A stretch of DNA of 64,000 nucleotides, taken from Nematostella vectensis. Taxonomy: Eukaryota; Cnidaria; Anthozoa; Actiniaria; Edwardsiidae. Of this stretch, positions 12,308 through 23,300 are shown piece after piece; the first letter of the stretch is position 1, and each line of letters begins with the position of its first letter. Position numbers and translations under genes: made by a program. The stretch covers positions 3,471,501-3,535,500 of the forward strand of contig NC_064035.1 of assembly GCF_932526225.1 (NCBI RefSeq), written 5' to 3'. The notes beneath the pieces are model-generated. The model was not told where the DNA came from. It ran no database searches and worked only from the letters and a program-made list of their open reading frames with translations.

Positions 12308-13588
12308 TCAGAGCTTGTTTCACCCAGAGACTTGAATTCTTGGAAAACGCTTTTCGAGGCAGCTAACATTCGAAATCATGAGCCTGTTCTGGAGATCGCC
12401 CAGGAGCTAGATTAAGGAGAATCTTCATCTTCCCAGCGGATTGACGTTGTATTCGATGTTTATAGAGAATCTTCTATCAAGAACGCAGAAAGAAAAAACA
12501 GAGGAGGCGACCTTGGAAGCGAGTTCAAGAACATTCAGCCCAACCACAAGATGCGCCAGTGGAGGAAATTTCTTCTCACCCGAAACAACAAGAAGGCTCT
12601 GATAACGTTTGTTGTCGAAGAATGGAAGTTGAGACACAGAGGGGCACTTCTTGACAAGGTAATGTTTGTTACATGTGAGGATATGTGTTACCGAATTACT
12701 TCTGATTCAGCCGAACTGGTTCCCGAGCTGAGGTCTACGCAAGAAGAAGCAGACACAAGGCTCATGCTGCATGCTGCACGTTCTGGCTACGAAGCGCTGA
12801 TAGTTGCAGCCGAGGATACGGATGTGTTCATACTTTGCCTCGCATTCAAGCCATTCATCCCAGCACAAATGTACTGGAAATGCGGCCCTCAGACGCGCAC
12901 CAAGTATATCAGCATTACAAGAACAGCATAATCACTCGGCGGAGGAATTTGTAAGTGTCTACCTGGCCGGCACGCGTTCACCGGGTGTGATACTGTCAGT
13001 GCATTCGCTGGACGCGGGAAGGTGGGAGCTCTGAAACTTGTAAGGAAGCACAAATCATTTGAGCTTCTTTTCCAGCAGCTTGGATCCGAATGGCAGCTTT
13101 CAGAAGAACTCTTTCAGACTCTACAGGAGTTCACATGCCACATGTATAGCCCCAAGCCAAACACCTCTGAGGTGAACGACTTGAGGTATATGCTTTTCTG
13201 TGCGAAAAAAGGCAGCCTAGAGTCCACCCAGTTACCACCGTGTGAAGACTGCCTCCTGATGCATGCTTGCAGAGCAAACTATCAAGCTGCAATTTGGAAA
13301 AGAAGTCTTCAGTCTCAACCTCAGATACCGACACCCTTTAAGTCAGGCTGGTGCTTGGAAAACGAGATGCTGTCCATTAAGTGGATGAGAGGAGATCCAG
13401 CACCGATAGCTGTCCTCGAGCTGATGTCATGTACATGCACGAGATCTTGCCAGTTACCAAGTTGCAGTTGTCTTGCGAATGGCTTGAAATGCACGGACAT
13501 GTGCAAACTACAGATCTGCAGTAACCGCCCCGATGATGATGAAGAGGAGGAATGTCCAATTGAAGATGACAGTGAAGACGACTTCTAA
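12308..13588 (+). pseudogene. Broken gene: acidic nuclease-like segment plus CXC tail
   Basis: One reading frame runs the whole length but is cut by in-frame TAA codons at 12413-12415 and 12929-12931; the frame is the same before and after each stop. Segments in order: SWKTLFEAANIRNHEP; QRIDVVFDVYRESSIKNAER; STQEEADTRLMLHAA followed by EDTDVFILCLAF (acidic residues spaced as in PIN/FEN-type nucleases, inferred); HAFTGCDTVSAFAGRGK; LPPCEDCLLMHACRANYQ; and a tail with about nine cysteines (CTCTRSCQLPSCSCLANGLK) like a tesmin/TSO1 CXC motif, then an acidic end EEECPIEDDSEDDF. From memory this resembles an uncharacterised multicopy cnidarian family, often annotated only as hypothetical. It lies inside a TIR element. 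It could also be a live gene with an intron covering a stop, but the sequence stays coding-like right up to both stops. Confidence 0.65.
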
Positions 13589-14478
13589 GGGCTTGCACAT
13601 AGCGAAGCATGCAGCTATATCACCAAGCTAAAAAGACGGCATGTAAACTTACAGTTTAGTTACATTTAAGGTGGCTTTTACTATGTTTTCATTGACTGTC
13701 GTATCACTTAAGAAGATAATAGTGTAGGTTTTAGTTAATCCTTGTTGACAGAGAAACTAAAAGAAAAAAGTGCGTCATTATTGTATTAAGGGTTTCTTAG
13801 ACATACGTTTTGGGATATTGGTTGCCATAGCAATAAGACGAAATCGTTGACAAGCAACTTTCCCTTAACTTTATAAAATGTGGCCGTAGTCGAAATAAGC
13901 TTTGGATGTTAGAAAACAGATTCATAATTTTCTGTATGATGTATACATCATACTGAAAGGGCTGATGATTAATCACGTGATTAAACACACAAAACGTTTT
14001 ATTACACATGTCTATCATATATCTTTAAGTAGAAGGGTTAATAAGCTTTCTAAAAGTGTATGATAACCCTTGTCACCTGTTTTTAGTACCAAATTGCCAC
14101 ATTTGGCGTCTTCTTTGTCCGTATATTGAAAAAGAGAACCTGAGAAGCTGATTGGTTTCCATGGCAACGAAAAAGTAGGATGACCAACCGAGACTTTTGT
14201 AACCTCGTGCCTTAATAATGAATGAAATAAACCCAAAACAGTTTGTTAAAACGTCTTCTTTTATGTTTTTTCTCTACCAAGTACATAAAGTAAGCATGAT
14301 ATAGAAAGGATAATGACGTCACTTTGTCACGTGATTACATACTCAAAGCTACTCATTTGTAATGTCTATCATAAATTTCCACAAACTACAGATAATAACC
14401 ATTTCAAAAAGGTATGATAGCCTTTGTCACCTTTCTTGGTACCAAAAAGCTAATTTTGGGGTATTGGCCTGTGGACTA

Positions 14479-15075
14479 TATGTGAAACCTATATAATATA
14501 AAATGTCAGGACATGACTTGATACTTTTCATAATGTTTGGTGCATTACACACATGTTGTGTTATTGATTACTGTTATTATCAGCATGCATTCTGAAAAGT
14601 GACTGACGGTTGTAATTGTTCTGTGTATATAAAAAAACATTAACCAATAACTAAGAACCTACACAGCCTGATTTGCTGTCAGAATAGCAGAACAACAGTC
14701 TATTTTAAAGTCCTGAAAATAAAATAAAAATTCTAAGCAACATTTTACCCATACCAGCTCACGGTAAAGGCGCGTACGGCTGAGCGCTTTTTAAAAGCTG
14801 TGCCGCAGGTGTTAACTGTACTACATGGTCCACCTTTAGCCTGGGTCTGCTTGGTTCGGTCTGCAAATTCCGTGTCATAACTTGAGAAATGAGTTTATAT
14901 GCCAGCTTCCTGCCCGCAAAAAGCGGGGGGGGGGGGATCTTTTTGAGTGTTGTATAAATGAAAAATTATTAACTATGAATGAGGGGCTCTTGAATCGAGA
15001 TCTTTCCTCCCTCCTCTTAGTGATTCTATATGCTAGTTCGCTACTACAATCAGTCTAATGTGAATCTAATGTTCA
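14479..15075. other. Intergenic stretch
   Basis: No gene seen. It holds a G-run near 14924-14937. It lies between the TIR element and the 3' end of the acyl-CoA synthetase gene. Confidence 0.5.
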
Positions 15076-15081
15076 TTTATT
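15076..15081 (-). promoter_or_regulatory. Poly(A) signal of the acyl-CoA synthetase gene
   Basis: AATAAA on the minus strand, about 75 bases downstream of the TGA at 15157-15155. Position and match to the consensus make it the likely polyadenylation signal. Confidence 0.55.
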
Positions 15082-15154
15082 CTTTGCTGCAGTAGAAGAT
15101 TCGTCACCCAAGTCTGCTTCAGAGTCATTTTAAAGACGACGTTAAATCGATGGC

Positions 15155-17769
15155 TCATTTGCCTTCGAGTCCGAGCTTTCCCAAAGCTATTTTCTTGATC
15201 CCATGTAAATCAAGCTTCGCACTTCGTGTCATCGGAAACTCGTCGAATACCACGAAGTACTTTGGCTTCAAGCTCAAACCATCGGCTCGCGGCGGCCACT
15301 TCCCGTTGCACCAATCAGCTAGCGCATCCAAGGGCACGTCATCACATGCATTTTTTCGAAGCACTACGCATGCGCAAATCTCCTCGTGCAACATCTTGTC
15401 AGGGACACCGATGACGATGGTGTCGGCAACGATTGGGTTCTTTACAAGCTCTGCCCTGATCTCGCCCGGGAATATCTTGACAGTCGCTCGTTTGATGATT
15501 TCTGACTTGCGTCCGGTAACCTCAATCATGTCTTGGTCATCCATGGTTCCTAAATCCTCTGTGTGTAGCCATCCTTGTGGGGACTTCACTCGAGACGTTG
15601 CCTCTGGGTTCCCTAAATAGCCCAAGAAAACACACTCACTTCTGCAGCAGATTTCTCCTGGTTGCCCCCGAGGAACGACCTTACCATCCGTATCAACTAT
15701 CTTGACTTCCACACCAGCAAATACTTGCATTTTAGCGACAGATGACTTCTCTTGTATATCCTTGTTGAGTAATCTAAAAGATATCTTCAATCCCTCAGAT
15801 GAGGCATACCCCTGGAAAATATAAGCTGCTGGGAACGCCTCTATGACAGACCAAAGGTCATCAGCCGTCAATGCTTGCCCTGCCATAACTATTATCTTAA
15901 CATTACTCAGGTCATATTTCGATTGCAATTCCTGGAGCCTTGGGATCAAGGATGGGCTAGGACTCCATGAGATGACTTTTTCCCGCTGGATTACCTCACA
16001 TGAGATATCCGGGTTGTTAGACAATCCTATCTCTGTGGGAATCCAAACCACAGTTGATTCTGAATAAAGGCTGTTATAAAAAGGTGTCAGGCCGCCTATC
16101 CAAGATACTGGACGATCCACAAAACTGATAATCTTTCCCCTACTCATCTTAGAAGAATCAGTTGAGGGTTCACCTCCCTTGACATTCACTATGGCATGCG
16201 ACGTGTGTTGGACAAACTTTGGGATCCCTGTCGTGCCTGAAGTTGCCAATGCAACAATAGGATCATCGCCTTGGACTTGAGCCTGGACGGTCAACACATC
16301 TTCAACTCCTAGTAACTCCCCTCGCTTCAGAAGGTCATCATACAAGTGAATCTTAGTAGCAGTGAGGAAGCTGGGTGCCAAATTGAAGTTTCCAAAGAAG
16401 ATTATGTTTGTTTTTTTGTCGGTTAGCTCCTTAAGACCGGTCCACAGCTGTCTTTCCTGGGACTCCTTCATCACCGGGTTAAATGCAATTGCTGTACAGT
16501 CGAGGGTCTTTAGCAGGGCGGTGTTAGCAGGTGTGAGGTCTCCAGGACCCAGCAGAATCGCTAGAGCACCAATGCGATGTAGTGCCATGAGGAACACGAT
16601 GTACTCGAGGGTGTTCCCTCCGATTAGAAGCACGTGCTGCCCACGTGACACGCCTAACTCGAGGAGAGAAGCGGCGAGAGACACGGACCTGATATCAATA
16701 TCATCATCATCATCACCATCAAAACTTTATCAATCAATACCATAGTCATTAATCACCTACATTAGGGGGGGGGGTATCATGTTTTAGGAGGGGCTGCGAT
16801 TTGTTAATTCAGATTTTGGGGAGGGACTTAATTCTAACAGATATTTTGAACATTTTGAATGTTCTGATCAATTATCAAGCCTCCTAAAAGACTCCCTACA
16901 AAATAAGAACAAAAATGTGATGCCCCTTCTGCTTCCACTTTCATGATTTTTGTTTGGCTGGGGGGAAAATCATTAACCCCAAGAGTGGTTTCTATTTTTT
17001 TTCATTCATCTTTTGCAGCTTTTGTTCTATTAATCAACATGATCACTGATTTTCCGAATACCCATTCAAGTTATGGCATAGCACATATGGGGTGAATAAA
17101 AAGATAAGTAAATAAGAATTCAGGTGGGTAGGAGCTAAGGAGCATAATCACCATTATCTGCCATCAGCACTTTCATAACCTCCGCTGCTACAGCCATTAA
17201 TATCTTTTCCATAATCATCATCACCATCATCAGCCACTTCAGCACTTTCATCACAGTAAACATGACAACCTCTGTCACTACAGCCTATCATCATTTTCAT
17301 GATCATCATATCATTAACAATCATCGTCCTCAACCATCATCACTGGACCATGATGATGTCAATCATGTTATTGTCATCATCATCATTTTTGCTCTGCATC
17401 ATGACAGACTTATCACCAGCAATCATTATTATCCACCATCAGCACTGCACCATGGTGTCAATCAGATTAATTGTCATCATCATAATCACAATCATCAGTC
17501 ACCATGACAATCATCATCATCATGACGCCATAGTCTTTGCATCGTCCCTCTACCATTCCTTGATTTATCAGCTGTGGTACATTTCGTTCTCACCTGTTTC
17601 TCCACTGGGCGTAAGTCATAGTGGACCGACTCATCTGCATATTATACATCACAACGGCCTCAGTCCCAGCATTCTGTTCAGCACGTATGTCAAGATACTG
17701 GTGTAAGAGGCGTGAGTCCATCGGGCACGCATGAGGCACATGTATATAGCTCAAGTTCGGTGACATCAT
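15155..17769 (-). CDS. ANL-superfamily acyl-CoA synthetase-like protein
   Basis: Members of this superfamily activate carboxylic acids through an acyl-adenylate and pass them to CoA. Two coding exons, 17769-17594 and 16688-15155 (stop included), are joined by a 905-bp phase-2 GT-AG intron; the product is 569 aa. Motifs: P-loop TSGTTGIPK at about 208-216; GYASSEG at about 352-358 in place of the common YGxTE; GWLHTEDLG at about 431-439 with the ribose-binding Asp at 437; hinge-side GRKSEIIK at about 451-458; and the C-terminal catalytic Lys within PMTRSAK at about 550. Length and motif order fit medium-chain/ACSF2-type enzymes, but the substrate cannot be told. No mitochondrial leader is obvious. 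An acceptor-like TTTACAG ten bases upstream of the ATG suggests a separate 5' UTR exon. The last five residues give no peroxisomal SKL signal. Confidence 0.9.
17160..17530. repeat. Degenerate ATC/ATG trinucleotide microsatellite
   Basis: A long imperfect run of CAT/ATC triplets within the intron of the acyl-CoA synthetase gene. A shorter run sits near the acceptor at about 16696-16720. It gives spurious His/Ile/Asp/Met-rich open frames. Confidence 0.85.
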
Positions 17770-17779
17770 TTGAGATATT

Positions 17780-17959
17780 CTGTAAACAATACAATATGCA
17801 TGCTAGCAAATGGCAAATTTGGAAAAGTGAGGGAATTGCATAGAGTATTATTAATATGTGTAATCTGATGATTATACAATAATGATAAGAAGTGCAGAGT
17901 GCGGCAAGGCCAAATTTTACCCCATCATTATTGTGATCAAATACCCCTAGCCAAGGCCC
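17780..17959. other. Upstream flank of the acyl-CoA synthetase gene
   Basis: AT-rich; probably intron or promoter sequence of the gene on the minus strand. No other feature is seen. Confidence 0.35.
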
Positions 17960-18395
17960 GGGGTGAGACTCTCCATAATGTACATATGCTCGTCCTATCC
18001 CTTAGGGTTTAAAATTCGCCCCAAGTGCTATCCCTTAGGGTCTTCTGGAAATCTGCTTTTTCTTAGGGTGTCTACCAGGGGACCCGACCCAAAAATACAA
18101 ACCACACTTCCTGTTACAGTTTGTAAGACTTTCTGTTAAATCTCTATCAGTCGATCTTGTGACAACTGTCAAAGACGACGAACGTCAAATGGCCAATCAA
18201 AATCGCCATTGTCCTATGGATTGCGGTGAAGCCAGCTGTCACTTCAGCAATCTTACGTTCGCGGTGATATCTGAAATTCTGCTATACCTTAGGGTTAAAA
18301 AATCCAGAAATCACACCCATTTTGCTATCCCTTAGGGTATAAAATTCATTTTCTCGACGAGCATATGTACATCTTTTTAGGGAGAGTCCCCCCCC
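17960..18395. mobile_element. MITE-like element with internal CCCTTAGGGT repeats
   Basis: Left end GGGGTGAGACTCTCC followed by ATGTACATATGCTCGTC is mirrored at the right end (18356-18395) as GACGAGCATATGTACAT followed by GGAGAGTCCCCCC. The interior carries the palindromic phrase TATCCCTTAGGGT or close variants at about 17996, 18030, 18286 and 18325. There is no coding capacity. The target duplication is unclear. Confidence 0.65.
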
Positions 18396-18838
18396 AGGAG
18401 AAATAATAGAAATAACAGCTAACATTCTATCTTTTATGGATGCGCTGAATTGTGTAAAACACTAAAACATCAAATCTGCAAACACTCTCACATCCAAGTA
18501 TAACAAATAAAGTTAAGAAGCAATCAAGCATCCGCAGTGTGAACCAAACTCAATGAAATCCTGCAAACCCGTGCGTTGGGTACTAGGAGGGAAAAGATGA
18601 GTTTAATAAACCTCTCTCTCTCCTATAGGCCAGTCAAACTACAATACAAACGTTCAAATATAAAAAGAAAGTCAACTAGTGTAAGAGGCTACATGTAAAT
18701 GTAGAATAATAATTCAAATACGTACCCCGTATGCTTGTTATGTGTGGCTGTTGTCGACTAGTCTCATTGAGGAACCGGGCCTAACAAAGGAAAACCGAGA
18801 CTACGCGGGGAGGTAGTTACAGACCCTGTCCTAGTGCC

Positions 18839-18981
18839 CTGGGGCCCGGTTCCTAGAAGGCCAGATAAGAGTTATTTGCAAATAAATGCTTATCCAACGA
18901 ATAAATCCTGAACAAATCCTATACAACAGATAACTTTTTTCCGTGGATAACTTTATCCAGCTTTTCAGGAACCGGCCCCAG
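18839..18981. mobile_element. Short MITE with GGGGCCGGTTCCTG-type TIRs
   Basis: The left end CTGGGGCCCGGTTCCTAGAA and the right end (reverse complement CTGGGGCCGGTTCCTGAAAA) pair imperfectly over about 20 bases. The interior contains ATCC/GGAT-rich pairs that fold. Total length is 143 bp and no coding is seen. Confidence 0.65.
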
Positions 18982-19074
18982 AACGTCTCCCAGCTCGGAC
19001 TCTCTATACTCGTCAATCAATGGAACTTACATACCATAATGATCCGAGTAAGTGCCCTCCTTCGGGTTTCCCTA

Positions 19075-19305
19075 ACGGTCGCAGGTTTCCAGGTGCGGGT
19101 TTCAAGTCGCGGGGTGCGGGTTTTCAGGGTGCGGGTTAGTGAAAAAGCTACGGAGGGGGGGGGGATGTTTTGTTATTATTATTATTTTTTTTTGGCTCGC
19201 GAATATCAAGTATCCGAAGAAGAAAGGTTTTGTTAAGCCGTTATCTGTTTAAAAACCGTAGCTTTTTCAAACCCGCACCTCAAAACCCCGCACCATTAGA
19301 GAACC
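19075..19305. repeat. Foldback repeat of GGTGCGGGTTT units
   Basis: GTGCGGGTTT-type units repeat at about 19094-19137 and end in TGAAAAAGCTACGG. The inverse CCGTAGCTTTTTCA and AACCCGCACC / CCCCGCACC follow at about 19256-19293. The arms enclose a G-run and a T-rich loop. Confidence 0.6.
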
Positions 19306-19730
19306 TCCCCTCCTTCAAATAAGCGACTTCAGCTCAATAAGCGCCCCCGTCCGACCTTGAAAATTGAAATAAGCGCCCCCTCCCCCCTCTAAAAAAATAC
19401 CCCAACAAAAGCATCTCTTTTTATTGGTGTAAATCTTTATAGCTCGCGTTGAAATTCTCACATTACATCGATATTGTCATCGATTTGAAAACGATGAAAT
19501 TCCCTCTATGAATGTACTGTAATTAGTCTAACATTTTAACTGTTGTTTCAGTTAATCGCAAATGTTCTCAATCAATTCAGAAGCTGGTATTTTCCGCCGA
19601 AATGATATATGCGCCCCCTCCCAAATAAGCGCCCCCTCCCCAATCAATAACCACCCCCTCCCCAATCAATAACCACCCCCTCTCCACATATAAGCTCCAT
19701 CAACCCCACACACCTGAAAAATTAAACAAG
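19306..19730. repeat. AAGCGCCCCCTCCC-type repeats
   Basis: Short C-rich units (AATAAGCGCCCCCTCCCC and AATAACCACCCCCTCCCC variants) occur singly and in tandem near 19317-19390 and 19610-19685. Low-complexity, non-coding. Confidence 0.55.
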
Positions 19731-20201
19731 CGCCCGCGAAATGTCGCGGCACTGAGGAGGCTCCGCTGTTTTTTGCAACCGGATATAATAATAGAAGATT
19801 AACGATTAACTAATAATGATGGCAGTCGTTTTTCTAAATGGTCAAAAACCTGGGGCGAGCGCGCGAGCGTGTATCATCCCTCTGCAACCTGCAAAATGTT
19901 TTATTCGTCATCGTTGCTGTGCAGGTTGCAAAAAAAATTGCTTCATGTAACATGGCAAGTCGGAATCGAATGGATGACCGGAATTATACTGACACTCGTG
20001 TTAGATAGGTTCATGCTTACCCTAACGTCTTTTATTTTCCTGCCTGAAAAAAGGCATTCCTTTTGGACAGCCACTACGAATTCGAAGATCTGGTCTTTTA
20101 TAAGGAGGGTATTAGAGTTACATTGGTGTAGTTAATAGGGTTTCTTATAGTGATGTTGTGCGTAGGTCGATCGGGCTAGACGTATTCCTAGGAAATACAC
20201 A

Positions 20202-20351
20202 CAGGCGCGTACCCAGGATTAGCTGAGGGGGTGCGCGGTCATAGGTATCATATGAAAAAATCACAGGATTTGAAGATTCCTTAATAAGGAATGACCCACT
20301 TTTTGGCCGCCAAAGGGGGTGCGCGCGCACCCTACTGTGTACCCGCCTGAC
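20202..20351. mobile_element. Short MITE, CAGGCGCGTACCCAGG ends
   Basis: The left end CAGGCGCGTACCCAGGA and the right end (reverse complement CAGGCGGGTACACAGTA) are inverted copies about 150 bp apart. ACACA precedes the left end and follows the right end, a possible 5-bp target duplication. A related terminus (CCTGGGTACGGGCCTG) appears alone at about 60369. Confidence 0.6.
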
Positions 20352-23300
20352 ACATTGAAGGACAAGCATAAAAAAAGAATTGTCGTGTAACTTTTGCAGC
20401 CGGCTCTTCCTAACTCACCTGCTTCTTTGTAATTTTTAGCCAGTTTTAATATCCTCGAGCACATGTAGGGGTGCTATAACTATGAGTCCATAACTATATA
20501 CCTATGGTGGCTTATAGGATACCTAGGAGTTTAAAGGATATGTTGGTGATCTCCTATGTTATAGGTTGTCGCAAGTATGGCGGTTAAAGGTGTAGGGTGT
20601 GTAGCTTTCCTTAGACGGGGCGGGTGTTTCGTTGAACTGTTACCAGAAAGAAACATGTGATTTACTTTGACTTGGATTGTAATTCAGATTTTGCTGTTTA
20701 TCTCATTTCTTGCTCTGTGTAGCAAACAATAGGTCGGTTCTACTATCAATAGTTTAAGAAAGCGTTTTAATTACAATGATAATAGTCAGTGATAAGGATG
20801 GCCTTATTTATCAACATTTTAATAACAAATTATAGACAAGTGTAACTTTGAGTCTCAGCTATAGAAAAGGGATAGATTCAGTGGGCTTATCTGCTTACGT
20901 CTTACCACGGAGATATATATAAACTGCTTTTGGTCTAGAGCGCTTGCTACTCTAGAACGTGCGCATTTTTTTCACATGGTTGTAATGTTTTATATGTCTC
21001 GCGCAACTTATTTGATATAAATAAGCTTGTAACGATTTATAGATTTACCTTCTTGAGTCAGCTATGAAAAAGTATTATTAAAGAAGAAAATTTGACAATG
21101 TTGATTACCAGGTGGTGAAACTTTTTAAGACAGATATATTAATTTTTCGCGATATGTCCAACAGTTTTTGTCTTACTGTGGCCTTCGCGTAGCCTTATTA
21201 ATCAATAATATCCATTCTATTGTCTGGGCGTTTAAATAAAACTTTTTTGACACGGTGAAACAACATTGTGCTTGAAAGTTGAAGTCCCAGACAGTAGCTT
21301 TACTGATCTAAACGTCTTTTCAGTTTTCACGGCACATGTATCATCTGCCCACTAACGCAGGTAGCGGGAACGCCCCATTGGGTGGAAATTTCAAGGTTGT
21401 AGAGCAAGCGTCCTCTAAACGTGGCTTTAGAAAGGGACCAAGATGTATGGGGCAAAGACACCACGTTTTATTATATCTAGACGGTCGAAGCGTCTTTCGA
21501 GTTTGATATAGAACGATAAAAGAATATAAAACAACAGCAACATATTACAATGTCAAATAACGATAAACATTCCTCTGTGTGTTATAACTTAGAAACATAG
21601 CTCAGAAAACACAACACATAAAAAACCAGAGTCATCTTTGATATGTTCTGACATGATAAAAAAATACAATATTCTAAGACACGTTCAAAGGCAATATATA
21701 TTCCACAACGATATCTGTTTACATCTGTTTCATCGTCAATTGTAATGGAAAATAATGACCATAGCCACAGCGAGAATGCAAAAAATAAGTAGCCTAAATA
21801 GTAACCCGTAATAAGACAAGACAACAAGACAATAAGATAAGGCAACAAGGAAAGCAACGAGCAGTTAAGAAAATTGTAACAAACTCGACAAAGACATAAA
21901 AAGAAGCAAAAAGACCCCTAGTTATGCACACTGTTTCTTGTATCGTGTTTTTGGTCCTGTGCAGTGTTTCTTTTGTAACCTTCGCTGCATACGAAAAGCA
22001 GAAAATAGAAACTAACAGCCATAATAACAGGTGTGTGTAATTTAAAACTTATTTTCATTTGTTATGTCCCTCATCTTGACACCTTAGCAAGACCCGCCGA
22101 GCACATGAAATATGAGTTTTAGAGTGACCAGTTGTTGCTAAATGTCTGTAAAGGGTTGCCACCAGCACGACTTTGCCGTAAGCCATCTGAATGCAACCCA
22201 ATATAAAAAAAACATCAATATTTTTATTATATGCGCGACACTGTTTGACAGAGCTATAGTTCCACCACTATTCATTAAAGGGCTTCTATTTTCAGGTACG
22301 TGCGAAAGTAAGACAACGAATACTAATTACTAAATACTAAATACTAATTAGTCACCAAGTCTTTGTTACCCTTTAATTCATACTTAATAGTTAACTACAG
22401 AATTCTTAAAACGATAACAAATATTTTTTTGGAGCTGGTTCTCATTGCTCGGCAAAGTCTTCTTTTCGAGGAATGGGCGCGACCGTTAAAAGTATTTCTG
22501 CTGCAGTAGGGTGACCTGGGAGGACAGCCACTTTGACATTTTTTGTCAGCCTTTTTGTCGACAATAGACACAATGCGTTTTTTAAGGAAAAGGAGGGCCC
22601 TTCTGAAAGGCTTAGATAAGCAGCTAAAGAAATCCCTTTTTTCGTGACCAGATATATAATATTTTTAAGCGTGTTGTTCAATAGAGTACCGGTACTTAAA
22701 AGCACTAGAACAAATATTTGTTGAATCATTATGTACCAAAGCTTTAAACAAATATGATGATTGTTTGGCAAATATACAAGACTATTTCCAACTTCACCTC
22801 TCTTGTTTTGTCCATGGCGATCATCATCGGTTGCTCTTTAGGAGGCTTTAAGGGAAAGGTAACGACACCTATGATTTTGGGCCAGTTTTCGCAAACAGTA
22901 GACACAAAAGATAGCCTCAGATAAGCTTTGAATAGTTCAATTTATTTAGGCCTCCAAAGACCAAATAATTTTTTTTTGATATATGGTTCCTCGTCCACGA
23001 GCAATTTCCATCTTAATCACACCTAATCTAAACAAAGAGAACCTACTCGTATTTAAAATCCGAACGGCAAACACAATGCGGAGTATAGCGCTTATAAAGG
23101 CTTAAAGCCTGCAATATCGATCGCTCTTTTATCTAAGTGCATGACAAATTATACACACGCTTGACCTAGTGAAGGTCTCTTAAATACTCTCTTTATTTAG
23201 TACTCGATTCTTATGCTACTCCCCCTTCTACTTAGCTAACCAACGCGTCTGTAACTCAATATCTTGACAAAGAGTTACATGTGACTCGTGCAGGTAGACG

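Larger units (their letters stand above)
11608..14478. mobile_element. TIR-bounded DNA element carrying a nuclease-like/CXC gene
   Basis: The two ends are inverted copies. Left 11608-11745 begins TAGTCCATGGGCC, then TTTTTGGTACCAA, GGTGACAAA, ATACC, TGAAA and GAGTAGCTTT. Read in reverse from 14478, the right end (14332-14478) shows TAGTCCACAGGCC, TTTTTGGTACCAA, GGTGACAAA, ATACC, TGAAA and GAGTAGCTTT in the same order. A second, weaker inverted pair of GGTGACAA-type motifs lies further in (about 12050 and 14062-14090). A TA dinucleotide sits at the outer edge of each end, but the target duplication is not decisive. The only coding remnant inside is the broken gene at 12308-13588, with a possible first exon at 11978. 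I see no recognisable DDE transposase. The superfamily is unknown to me. Confidence 0.7.

Noticed and set aside
17160-17530. CRISPR-like spaced repeats
   Set aside because: The repeats are simple trinucleotides in a eukaryotic intron. No repeat-spacer architecture exists anywhere in the window.
17262-17706. His/Ile-rich open frames
   Set aside because: They arise from the ATC/CAT microsatellite in the intron of the acyl-CoA synthetase gene.
19869-20135. Possible coding trace (MASRNRMDDRNYTDTRV, then LLDSHYEFEDLVFYKEGIRV in one frame)
   Set aside because: Suggestive of a decayed transposase N-terminus, but it is too short and interrupted by stops. I could not tie it to a family.
22442-22771. 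A 109-codon minus-strand frame with a hydrophobic stretch
   Set aside because: No recognisable motif, no splice context and no neighbouring coding evidence. The length is compatible with chance in this composition.
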